Shown here piece by piece: positions 15,490 through 23,424 of a DNA stretch of 64,000 nt. Under the pieces are notes generated by a model, which worked only from the letters and a program-made list of their open reading frames with translations, made no database searches and had not been told where the DNA came from. The stretch is from Runella sp. SP2 (GTDB lineage: Bacteria; Bacteroidota; Bacteroidia; Cytophagales; Spirosomataceae): the NCBI RefSeq assembly GCF_003711225.1, contig NZ_CP031030.1, positions 4,340,001 to 4,404,000 on the forward strand, written 5' to 3'. The translations under genes were made by a program, and so were the position numbers. Within the stretch, counting starts at the first letter, position 1. Each line of letters starts with the position of its first letter.

Positions 15490-17694
15490 TTATACTTCCA
15501 TGGTAAGCTCAATTGAGGTACCTCTGTGCGGTTGAGAAGAAATCATAAACTTACTTTTGAGCAAGTCGGCACGGTGCTGCATGTTGTTAAGGCCATTTCC
15601 TTTACGAATGGTATTCATCTCAAATCCAATTCCATTGTCTTCTATTCGCAAATGCAACACATTTCCTGTCACGGCAAGCTTTATCTGCGCCTTGGTGGCC
15701 TTTGAATATTTCACTAAATTGTTGATGGCCTCTTTATATACCAAATAAAAGTCTCGCCGCTTGTCCATCGGAAGTTTAAAGTGGCTCACGTCTTCTGGGA
15801 ATTCCAATTGGTAAAGAATCGAAGCTCCATCGAGCATATCAGCGGCGTAGCGGCGCATCCGAACCAACAAGTTTTGAATATCGTCATATTGTGGATTAAT
15901 GTTCCACACAATATCTCCCAAACTTTCGCTGATTTGTTGAATACTTTCCCCTGCTTGCTGAAGGTATTCTTGGGCCTGAGTTGGAACAGAAAGTGTCCGT
16001 TTGGTTAGTTCATTTAAAATATTAACGTTGGTCAGTGATGAGCCTATTTCATCATGTAAGTCTTTTGAAATGGTGTTTCTGACGGCCAGAAGCACTTCTT
16101 TTTCTTGGAGTTTTTTGCGAAGCTGATAACGGTTAAATAAAATCCAGGCAAGCAACATCGACAGCAGCACCAGCCCTGCTCCCACCATCTGAATCATCTG
16201 TTGGCGTTGAAGCTGCCGTTCTTTCAGTTCTTTATCTTTTTGGCTAAGTTCCAATCGCTGACGAGCCAACTGAAGTTCTTGTTCCTTGTTTTTAGTAATC
16301 AAAAGTTGTTTTTCGAATAACTCCTTTTGTCGAGAAAAAATGGCATCTCGGAGCTTTTGTTGCTGGGTAAGGAGTTGAATTTTATCTTCTTTCCGTTGAG
16401 CTTCCAGTTTATCCCCCACAATAATCGCCTTTTGTTTTTCTATTTCTAGCTGACGAATGAGTTTTTCGGTATTCAGCTTGGCTATTTCAAAATCCTTCCG
16501 TTCCGATTCATATTTTACCTGCAAATCTGAAATATTCTTTTTTAACTGTATGCCCTCTAAGCTATCTTTTAGTGCGTGGTATTGGGCCGAATGTAGGTAC
16601 GCATTTTTAAAATCGTTGACCTTGGCAAAGTAGGAAGACTGGCTCAAATATACATCGCGCAAAATATCTTTTCGTTGAAGCGAATCAGCCAATCGCTCTG
16701 CCTCTCTATAATACCGAACCATCTGATCATTATGCTGCATTTTTGCGCAAATTTCGGCAGCAATACGGCTTTTAGCCGCCGCACTAGCCAAGTCGTTTGT
16801 AGCTCGGCTTAAAGCAATCGATTGCTCAATCGCCTCTAGCGCTTCTGGGTATTTTTGCTGACGTTCAAGCAACAAGGCCAAATTTTGGTATGCTTGCACT
16901 AGGTGCTTTTTTTGCCCATTGATAGTTGCATATTTGACAGATTTTTGACGATAAATCGTTGCCGAATCTAGTTGGTTGTAAGCTGAATACATGGTACTCA
17001 AGTTACCTGTTACCGTAGCCAAGCCCAAAACATTGTTGTTTTTTGCGTGAACTCGCAAGGCTTCTTTGGCGTACTTGATAGCCTCCTCTTTGTTCTCAAG
17101 TCGATAGAAAGCATTGGCAAGATTGCCTGCCGAATTAGCCCAGCCATGCAAATCCCCGAGCTGTTCGTGCAGTTTCATGGCTTTAAAGTACCAATTTGCT
17201 TCTTGTTCGCGCTGGTTTTGTTTTCCTGCCAATACCCCCAAATCATTGTACAATACCGCCGTATAGTTAGACGGTTGTTTGTCAAAATAAGTAGTAAGCG
17301 CCTTTTGAAAAAACTGTTCTGCTACGGGTAAATCATTGTTATACATCCAATATTTACCCTGTTGTAACTCTGCCAATGCAAGCATGAAGGGGTCATTGAG
17401 TTGTGTGGCTATGCGGGTTCCTATCTGCCAATATTGCCGCACATCGGTATTGGGCGTGTGTTCTACTAATAAAAAAGCGATTTTTAAATTAGCCCAACCT
17501 TCACCGCGCAACATCGCTGTTTGTTGGCTCAAAGACAACGCCTGCTTTGCCAAAAGTAATGCTTGTGACACCTCCTCAGCCGCGTCTGCGGCATTGAGTA
17601 ATCCATAAATCTTGAGCGAATCTGCTTTGGTATAGCGCTGTGCATTAAGTACCAATGAAAATGTAAGCCACCAAAACAACCAAAGGTATTTCAT
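15490..17694 (-). CDS. TPR-containing membrane sensor histidine kinase (HisKA_3 type)
   Basis: 734 aa from ATG 17694, chosen because it begins a signal peptide (MKYLWLFWWLTFSLVLNAQ); the frame is open upstream to a GTG. The periplasmic part, residues about 30-390, is built of tetratricopeptide repeats (for example YNDLGVLAGKQNQREQEANW and NAFYRLENKEEAIKYAKEAL). A long coiled coil (about 400-500) leads to one membrane span (MIQMVGAGLVLLSMLLAWIL). The cytoplasmic kinase has the HisKA_3 H-box with H547 in DLHDEIGSSLTN, the N-box EAINNLVKYS, and EDNGIGF in the ATPase lid region. It pairs with the NarL-type regulator 65 nt downstream. TPR sensors of this kind are common in Bacteroidota; the signal is unknown. 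Confidence 0.92.
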   Translation of the reverse strand: MKYLWLFWWLTFSLVLNAQRYTKADSLKIYGLLNAADAAEEVSQALLLAKQALSLSQQTAMLRGEGWANLKIAFLLVEHTPNTDVRQYWQIGTRIATQLNDPFMLALAELQQGKYWMYNNDLPVAEQFFQKALTTYFDKQPSNYTAVLYNDLGVLAGKQNQREQEANWYFKAMKLHEQLGDLHGWANSAGNLANAFYRLENKEEAIKYAKEALRVHAKNNNVLGLATVTGNLSTMYSAYNQLDSATIYRQKSVKYATINGQKKHLVQAYQNLALLLERQQKYPEALEAIEQSIALSRATNDLASAAAKSRIAAEICAKMQHNDQMVRYYREAERLADSLQRKDILRDVYLSQSSYFAKVNDFKNAYLHSAQYHALKDSLEGIQLKKNISDLQVKYESERKDFEIAKLNTEKLIRQLEIEKQKAIIVGDKLEAQRKEDKIQLLTQQQKLRDAIFSRQKELFEKQLLITKNKEQELQLARQRLELSQKDKELKERQLQRQQMIQMVGAGLVLLSMLLAWILFNRYQLRKKLQEKEVLLAVRNTISKDLHDEIGSSLTNVNILNELTKRTLSVPTQAQEYLQQAGESIQQISESLGDIVWNINPQYDDIQNLLVRMRRYAADMLDGASILYQLEFPEDVSHFKLPMDKRRDFYLVYKEAINNLVKYSKATKAQIKLAVTGNVLHLRIEDNGIGFEMNTIRKGNGLNNMQHRADLLKSKFMISSQPHRGTSIELTMEV

Positions 17695-17724
17695 AGGAGA
17701 AGGGGCTTTACCATGAGCTCTAAA

Positions 17725-17755
17725 CAAAGTTAACAAAAATCCATGCACGTTCAAC
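17725..17755 (-). promoter_or_regulatory. Bacteroidota-type promoter of the TPR histidine kinase
   Basis: Minus strand: GTTG at 17755-17752, 19 nt spacer, TAACTTTG at 17732-17725. This matches the TTG / TAnnTTTG consensus. It begins directly next to the 77-bp repeat copy B and lies 31 nt upstream of the ATG at 17694. Confidence 0.6.
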
Positions 17756-17832
17756 ACTTAACGAGGTTTTGAGAAACCTCGGTTTTCGGTTAGGAGTAAC
17801 CGAAAGCACCTGCTGTGAAAAACCGAAAACAC
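17756..17832. repeat. 77-bp dispersed repeat, copy B
   Basis: 69 of 77 positions match copy A at 12268-12344, ungapped and in the same orientation. It holds GAGGTTTTGAGAAACCTC at 17763-17780 and the GGTTAGGAGTAACC hairpin within 17784-17805. It fills the space between the stop codon of the sulfatase gene (17834) and the -33 element of the kinase promoter. The differences fall mostly outside the stems. Confidence 0.85.
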
Positions 17833-17833
17833 C

Positions 17834-19279
17834 CTACAACCGATTTTCACCTTTCCAAGCAGTAATGGAATTTCGGAAGGGTTTCTCGGCGTCGTAATTG
17901 GGGTTGGGCGATGGAAATCTTGCACCCGTCTCCGACTGCCAGCGCTGGAGTTTTTTTCGTAATTGTGCTGCTAATTGGGGTTTTTCAGTCACAAGATTGT
18001 GTTGCTCCGATACATCGTCACGGACGTTGTACAACTCCCAACGGTTTTCGCCCAAAAATTCAATCAGTTTGTAATCTCCTGCCATCACGGCTCCCGTAGG
18101 CGGGCGTTGGGGCGTATGATAATGCGGATAATGCCAATACAACATGCGTGTTTCTTTGGAAGGCTTCCCTTTCAACGTCGGGACAAAACTTTGCCCGTCC
18201 ACGTCCTTTTTCTTAGCCAATTGCGCCAATTCGAGGAGCGTAGGCACATAATCAATGCTAGCCACCACGTCTTGCGGCGTAGAACGCGGCGTAGTCACCC
18301 CAGGATAGCGCACCAACAACGGCACTCGAATTCCCCCCTCATAATAAAAACCTTTACCTTCGCGCAGGGGGGCGTTACCATCTACTTCTACCAAACCACC
18401 GTTGTCCGACGTAAATACCACAATTGTATTTTCGCGCATTCCCAACTCGTCCAGTTTTTTTAAGATTCGACCTACACTTTCGTCCAAACTCTGAACCATA
18501 GCAGCATAGATAGGATTAGGCTTACTGAGGCCCAACGTCTTTTTCTTTTCCTCGTATTTTTTAACGTAATCGGGTTTTCCTTGCAATGGAGTGTGCACTT
18601 GATAATAACTCATATTGAGAAAAAACGGCTGTGGACTATTGGCATGTTTTTCAATCAACTTCAGCGCATGGTCAGTCAAAAAATCGGTAAGATAATCGCC
18701 TTCTTTCCCACCTTCGGGCAAGAATTTGACGGAATAATCGGCCGTAGGTGTTACGTTTTTGTAAGGATAAAAATACGAACCAGGCTGCCCTTTTGAATGC
18801 CCTCCGATATTGACATCAAACCCCCGATTGTGCGGCCAAAACTCGTCGGTTTCTCCCAAATGCCACTTACCGACGTGGTAGGTGGCGTACCCGTTTTTAT
18901 GTAATATTTCGGGCAAAATTTCTTCCTCCTTCGGCAATTCGTAGCACATTTTGGCCGTCTGAAACTTGGCATAGGGATACACCACCCCTGGAATCCAATC
19001 GGTGATTTGGAGGCGGGCGGGGTATTTACCTATCATGATAGACGCCCTCGTGGGCGAGCAAACCGCACAAGCAGCGTAAGCCCTTTTAAACTGCGCTCCA
19101 TCGGCAGCCAATTGATCGAGATTGGGGGTTTCGTGAAACGTATTCCCGTAACATCCCAAATCAGCCCAACCGAGGTCGTCGGCCAACATAAAAACGATAT
19201 TGGGTGCCTTGCGCGGTGCTTGAAACGCGCACAAAGCGAGTAGCGAAAGAGCGATGCTTACAAAAAATAGCTTTTTCAT
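17834..19279 (-). CDS. Secreted formylglycine-dependent sulfatase
   Basis: 481 aa with a signal peptide (MKKLFFVSIALSLLALCAFQ). Metal-binding Asp pair D34-D35 in IVFMLADDLGWADLGCYGN; maturation motif C74-S-P-T-R in CAVCSPTRASIMIGKYP, the cysteine being converted to formylglycine; further family blocks VGKWHLGE, FTSDNGG and the C-terminal YNVRDDVSEQHNL. It belongs to the arylsulfatase A/type-I sulfatase group (family S1) and would remove sulfate esters from glycans in the periplasm. No maturase gene is in the window. It is divergent from the GHL6 gene; both sit around the repeat-rich gap 19280-19554. It resembles bacterial sulfatases acting on host or algal sulfated polysaccharides; the exact substrate is not visible. 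Confidence 0.93.
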   Translation of the reverse strand: MKKLFFVSIALSLLALCAFQAPRKAPNIVFMLADDLGWADLGCYGNTFHETPNLDQLAADGAQFKRAYAACAVCSPTRASIMIGKYPARLQITDWIPGVVYPYAKFQTAKMCYELPKEEEILPEILHKNGYATYHVGKWHLGETDEFWPHNRGFDVNIGGHSKGQPGSYFYPYKNVTPTADYSVKFLPEGGKEGDYLTDFLTDHALKLIEKHANSPQPFFLNMSYYQVHTPLQGKPDYVKKYEEKKKTLGLSKPNPIYAAMVQSLDESVGRILKKLDELGMRENTIVVFTSDNGGLVEVDGNAPLREGKGFYYEGGIRVPLLVRYPGVTTPRSTPQDVVASIDYVPTLLELAQLAKKKDVDGQSFVPTLKGKPSKETRMLYWHYPHYHTPQRPPTGAVMAGDYKLIEFLGENRWELYNVRDDVSEQHNLVTEKPQLAAQLRKKLQRWQSETGARFPSPNPNYDAEKPFRNSITAWKGENRL

Positions 19280-19300
19280 AAATAGTTTGTAAAAACGACT

Positions 19301-19485
19301 AGGTCAGACGACAGTCAGACCGACAAACAACGAAGTGGCCTATTAAACGGTCTGACTACCGTCTGACCGAATGCACGACAGTCAGACCGACAAACAGGTC
19401 AGACGACAGTCAGACCGAACGCCGTCAGACCGACAAACAACGAAATGACCTATCAAACGGTCTGACTACCGTCTGACCGAATGCA
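19301..19485. repeat. Nested palindromic repeat array in a divergent intergenic region
   Basis: Two near-complete units of about 70 nt (19301-19374 and 19422-19485) with two truncated copies between them. Each unit begins with a GTCAGACCGACAAACAACGA segment, has a variable centre, and ends with GGTCTGACTACCGTCTGACC and GAATGCA. The 20-mer at 19302-19321 (GGTCAGACGACAGTCAGACC) is nearly the reverse complement of the 20-mer at 19349-19368, so each unit can fold into a long hairpin. It lies between the divergent sulfatase and GHL6 genes. Confidence 0.85.
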
Positions 19486-19554
19486 ATACATAAGCAAGAG
19501 TTAGGTAAACGTTACCCATAAAATGCTTTGAGAAATGATTAACCCCTCCTTTCA

Positions 19555-21672
19555 ATGTTAAAATCAGTTACTTTTTGCCTGTTTTTTATTTTGTGTAGTT
19601 GTCTAAGCTTTGCCCAAAAAGCGGGCGCATGGCCTACCGATTTGCCTTGGTGGAAGCGCAATAACCTACGCGTCATCCAAACCAACTTACCTGCTTACGA
19701 AGCCGCTACCCTCAATGCCGACTCGCTGCTGAAAGATTTGGAAGCTTGTTCCGCCAATACATTACTTATCAATGCAGGGGGAATTATGGCGTTTTATCCC
19801 ACCAAACTACCCTTCCATTACACCAACCCTTACATGAAGGGCAACATGCTGGGCGACGTCGTTGCCCGTTGTCATCAAAAAGGCATCAAGGTCATTGTTC
19901 GGTTTGATTTTAGCCGCGTTCATGAAAGCATTTTTAAAGCGCATCCCGACTGGTGTTACATTTCCCCCAAAGGCGAACGAATCATCAATACCGATATGTA
20001 TGTGGTGTCCATCAACGCGCCTTACGTTCAGGAGTGTGCTTTTAAAATCATCGAAGAGGTCATCGACAACTACCCCATCGACGGTATTTTTCTAAACATG
20101 CCTGGGTACCAAGTCAACAATCCGTACGAAGGCAAATACCACGGCATTGATCAAAACGAAGCCGATAAAAAGCGATTTGCCCAATACAGCAATGGCCTGT
20201 CGCTGCCTGTCGAAGAAAACAAAGCCGACCCCGTTTTTCAAAAATACCTCGCTTTTAAAAAATTTACGGTGGAAGATTGGTCAGAGCGACTGCATAGATT
20301 GGTAAAATCCAAGAACGAGCAAATCGCCATTTGCACCTACATGGATCGTTTCGTGGATATCATTCGACACGAGTCGCAAACCAACAGCTTGCCATATTGG
20401 CCTTACTCCGCCTCCGACAACGTGGGCAACGCCATTAACTCTTTCCCAAACCACATCATCAGTAATAGTAGCATTCAGCAAATCTCGTTTCAGTCGCGCT
20501 ACAACGCCGTCGAGCCTGAGGAAGTAGCCATTCGTTTGTACGAAAACATTGCCAATGGCTCGGGCCTCGACATCAGCATGATGGGCGACATGCGCGGCTA
20601 CGAGGACGAACGAAATTACGGAGTCATCAAGAAAATATATGCCCACCACAAAAAGTACGAGCCTTATTTTGGAAACTATAAATCGGTGGCCAAAATAGCC
20701 GTGGTCGCGCCTGGCGCATGGCCTAGCGGCAATCCCATGCAAGAATATCGCGGCATTCAGCTCATGCTACGCGAAGCACATTTGCCTTTTGACATCGTCG
20801 AAGACGCTCAAATTGAGCATTTAGCCGCCAAAATAAAGGGTTACAAAGTGGTGATTTTGCCCGACATCACGTATTTGAGCAAAAACGCCATTGAGGTATT
20901 GAAAGAAGCTGTAAAACAAGGAGTTCACCTCATTGCCACCAATCAAACGATGTTTGATAACCCAGCGGCTTTGCAAGAATTGTTTGGGGCAAAAATCATC
21001 AACAAAGACCACGAAGGCAGCGGCTTTTACCTTGCTCCCGACAACAAACAGGTTTTCAAACGTTTTGCCCAACAAAAAATGGTGTTTTGGAAATTTAACT
21101 TGGGACTATACGACTTCTCGGACACCGACCAACGATTACTACCCATTCTTTCCAAAGGTCGCCCTGGTCCACCCGAAATCATTGGAGGTCACGACCCTAC
21201 GGGGTATTTTGCGATGGGGGTGAAACAACATGCACGGAGTAAAGCTGTGCTTTTGCCCATCAACCTCGGTAAGCTTTATTATTTGCACGGGTACGAAGAA
21301 CACAAAAATATTCTCCTCGACGCCCTCGATCTCGTTTATCCCGAGTCAGCTCAATTCTTGCAAACCAATGCCCACGAACGCGTAGAGGTGATTTTGAAAG
21401 AATACACTAAAAACATTCCTGCAAACAGAAACAAATCGGTTTCCGATGGCCTGATTTTGCACTTGGTCAACATTACTGGTTTTAGTGGAAATACGTATTT
21501 CGCTCCTCTCCCCATTTCTAACCTGAGCTTTCGGATTCAAACGTCGTTCAAGCCTTCCAAGGTTTTTTCGATGGTAAACAAAGAACCCGTGGTATATTCG
21601 TGGAAAAACGGATTGCTCGAATTGAAGCTTTCTAAGTTAGCAGATTTTGAAGGAATTGTGATTGATAAATAG
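19555..21672 (+). CDS. Secreted GHL6-type putative glycoside hydrolase
   Basis: 705 aa with a signal peptide (MLKSVTFCLFFILCSCLSFA). Residues about 35-330 look like the TIM-barrel family called hypothetical glycosyl hydrolase 6: NLRVIQTNLPAYEA at the first strand, KGIKVIVRFDFSRVHESIF, HPDWCYISPKGE and YPIDGIFLNMPGYQ. The region 375-470 resembles a beta-galactosidase trimerisation-type domain (KIAVVAPGAWPSGN, then YKVVILPDITYLSKNAIEVL), followed by a C-terminal beta domain. Catalytic carboxylates cannot be fixed by eye. The gene is divergent from one sulfatase and 90 nt ahead of a second, so a joint role in trimming sulfated glycans is likely. An activity has not been assigned from the sequence. 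Confidence 0.7.
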   Translation: MLKSVTFCLFFILCSCLSFAQKAGAWPTDLPWWKRNNLRVIQTNLPAYEAATLNADSLLKDLEACSANTLLINAGGIMAFYPTKLPFHYTNPYMKGNMLGDVVARCHQKGIKVIVRFDFSRVHESIFKAHPDWCYISPKGERIINTDMYVVSINAPYVQECAFKIIEEVIDNYPIDGIFLNMPGYQVNNPYEGKYHGIDQNEADKKRFAQYSNGLSLPVEENKADPVFQKYLAFKKFTVEDWSERLHRLVKSKNEQIAICTYMDRFVDIIRHESQTNSLPYWPYSASDNVGNAINSFPNHIISNSSIQQISFQSRYNAVEPEEVAIRLYENIANGSGLDISMMGDMRGYEDERNYGVIKKIYAHHKKYEPYFGNYKSVAKIAVVAPGAWPSGNPMQEYRGIQLMLREAHLPFDIVEDAQIEHLAAKIKGYKVVILPDITYLSKNAIEVLKEAVKQGVHLIATNQTMFDNPAALQELFGAKIINKDHEGSGFYLAPDNKQVFKRFAQQKMVFWKFNLGLYDFSDTDQRLLPILSKGRPGPPEIIGGHDPTGYFAMGVKQHARSKAVLLPINLGKLYYLHGYEEHKNILLDALDLVYPESAQFLQTNAHERVEVILKEYTKNIPANRNKSVSDGLILHLVNITGFSGNTYFAPLPISNLSFRIQTSFKPSKVFSMVNKEPVVYSWKNGLLELKLSKLADFEGIVIDK

Positions 21673-21686
21673 CCCGCTCGGGTAAA

Positions 21687-21702
21687 GGGTTGCTCACAAC
21701 CC
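21687..21702. repeat. Hairpin of the GGTTG-CTCA-CAACC family
   Basis: GGGTTGCTCACAACCC, with a 6-bp stem around the CTCA loop. It lies between the GHL6 gene and the second sulfatase and belongs to the hairpin family also present at 30508-30608 and 39427-39549. Flanking CCCGCTCGGG (21673-21682) and CCCGCTCG (21700-21707) add imperfect outer pairing. Confidence 0.8.
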
Positions 21703-21762
21703 GCTCGAAAGAAACATAGAGCAACTCGAAACTATAAAACCGTAAACACCAAACCGAAAAAC

Positions 21763-23292
21763 ATGAAAAAAACCTTCCTCACCGCTCTGGCTTTTGGACT
21801 GACCCTCGGAATGGGACTTCTGTCATTTAAGCCCAAAGACAAGCGACCCAACATCCTGATTTTGTTTTCGGATGACCACGCTTTGCAGGCCATCAGCGCC
21901 TACGGCAGTCCCTACATCAAAACCCCTAACATCGACCGCTTGGCTAAAGAGGGGGCGTTGTACCAAAATATGTTTTGTACCAATTCCCTCTGCGCCCCTA
22001 GCCGAGCTACGTTGTTGACGGGAAAATACAGCCACAAAAACGGCCACCGCGACAACCTCACGAAGTTTGACGCAGGTCAACCGATGTACCCCAAACACCT
22101 CCAAGCCGCTGGTTATCAAACGGGTTGGATTGGCAAATGGCACTTAGAAGCTACACCCCAATACTTCGATTATTGGTCGGTGTTGCCTGGGCAAGGTGCT
22201 TATTATAACCCTGATTTTATCGAAATGGGTGGCAAAACCGTTCGTCAAGAAGGATACGCCACCGATGTCATTACCGAAAAAGCGCTTCATTGGCTCGACC
22301 AAGACCGTGACCCATCGAAGCCATTTTGTTTGGTGATTGGCCACAAATGTCCGCACCGAAATTGGCAACCTGACACCACCGATTTGCGGGCTTTTGATCA
22401 CGTGAAGTTCCCTCTTCCTAAAAGTTTTTACGATGCCTACGAAGGTCGGATTGCCGCCAAACGCCAAGACATGACCGTGACCAAAACCATGCGTTTGAAA
22501 GAAGACCTCAAAGTGGACGCGGGCAACGACCCTTTTGTAAAACGCATGAACCCCGCCCAACGCAAGGCGTGGCTCGCTTACTACGACCAAGTCACCGCCG
22601 ATTTTAAGAAGCAAAACCTGTCGGGACGGGCGCTTGATGAGTGGAAATACCAACGGTATATGCAAGATTATCTGGGAACTCTCCTTTCGCTCGACCGTAA
22701 CGTGGGTAAAGTACTTGATTATTTGGACAAAAAAGGCTTAACCGAAAATACATTGGTGGTGTATTCGTCCGACCAAGGTTTTTATTTAGGCGAACACGGC
22801 TGGTTCGACAAGCGATTTATGTACGAAGAGTCGCATCATATGCCGATGCTGATTCGCTACCCAAAACGGATCAAAGCTGGTACCATCGACCAAGCCATTC
22901 ATAACAATACCGATTTTGCCCCTACCATTTTGCAAGAAGCTGGGCTAAGTGTCCCTGCTGATATGCAAGGTCAATCCTTTTTTAGCAAAAAAACGCGTAA
23001 ATCGACCTATTACCACTATTACGAATACCCCGCCGAACACAGCGTTCAGACGCACTTTGGCATCCGCACCGACCGTTATAAATTGATTCGCTTTTACAAA
23101 GACGGCGAGTTTTGGGAGTTGTACGACCTCCAAAAAGACCCCGAAGAAATGAATAATTTGTACGGCAAACCTGCCTATCAGAAGGTTCAAAAACAACTTA
23201 CGGCCGACTTAAAGCAACTCATTCGACAATACGACGATACTGAAGCAGCCGCGATTTTAGCCAAAGAAGAGGCAAGTCAACTGTCCAAATAG
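21763..23292 (+). CDS. Secreted formylglycine-dependent sulfatase
   Basis: 509 aa with a signal peptide (MKKTFLTALAFGLTLGMGLL). Metal-binding ILFSDDHALQAISAYGSP, formylglycine motif C77-A-P-S-R in NSLCAPSRATLLTGKYS, the IGKWHLE block, HKCPHRNW, and YSSDQGFYLGEHGWFDKR towards the C-terminal side; it ends ELYDLQKDPEEMNNLY. The CAPSR core and LGEHGWFDKR are typical of iduronate-2-sulfatase-like family S1 members. It acts on sulfated glycans in the periplasm. It probably shares the transcript of the GHL6 gene, with the 21687 hairpin between them. It differs from the minus-strand sulfatase at 17834 in the core motif (CAPSR against CSPTR), so the two likely prefer different sulfate positions. Confidence 0.93.
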   Translation: MKKTFLTALAFGLTLGMGLLSFKPKDKRPNILILFSDDHALQAISAYGSPYIKTPNIDRLAKEGALYQNMFCTNSLCAPSRATLLTGKYSHKNGHRDNLTKFDAGQPMYPKHLQAAGYQTGWIGKWHLEATPQYFDYWSVLPGQGAYYNPDFIEMGGKTVRQEGYATDVITEKALHWLDQDRDPSKPFCLVIGHKCPHRNWQPDTTDLRAFDHVKFPLPKSFYDAYEGRIAAKRQDMTVTKTMRLKEDLKVDAGNDPFVKRMNPAQRKAWLAYYDQVTADFKKQNLSGRALDEWKYQRYMQDYLGTLLSLDRNVGKVLDYLDKKGLTENTLVVYSSDQGFYLGEHGWFDKRFMYEESHHMPMLIRYPKRIKAGTIDQAIHNNTDFAPTILQEAGLSVPADMQGQSFFSKKTRKSTYYHYYEYPAEHSVQTHFGIRTDRYKLIRFYKDGEFWELYDLQKDPEEMNNLYGKPAYQKVQKQLTADLKQLIRQYDDTEAAAILAKEEASQLSK

Positions 23293-23360
23293 CTTATTTT
23301 TTGACCCGCTGATGGCGCAGATTAGTAAGGGCGCAGATTTCCGCTGAAGGCAATGAGCAT

Positions 23361-23397
23361 AAAAAAGCAGGCAATTCGGTCGAATTGCCTGCTTTTT
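23361..23397. terminator. Bidirectional intrinsic terminator
   Basis: A perfect stem AAAAAGCAGGCAATTCG / CGAATTGCCTGCTTTTT with a short loop, A-run on one side and T-run on the other, between the convergent sulfatase (plus) and pntB (minus). Confidence 0.93.
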
Positions 23398-23424
23398 ATC
23401 ATTACTTAAAACTCGCCCAAACCG

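Noticed and set aside
15426-15512. Longer start for the response regulator
   Set aside because: The extra 29 codons overlap the kinase stop, contain the regulatory box and promoter, and have no receiver-domain homology.
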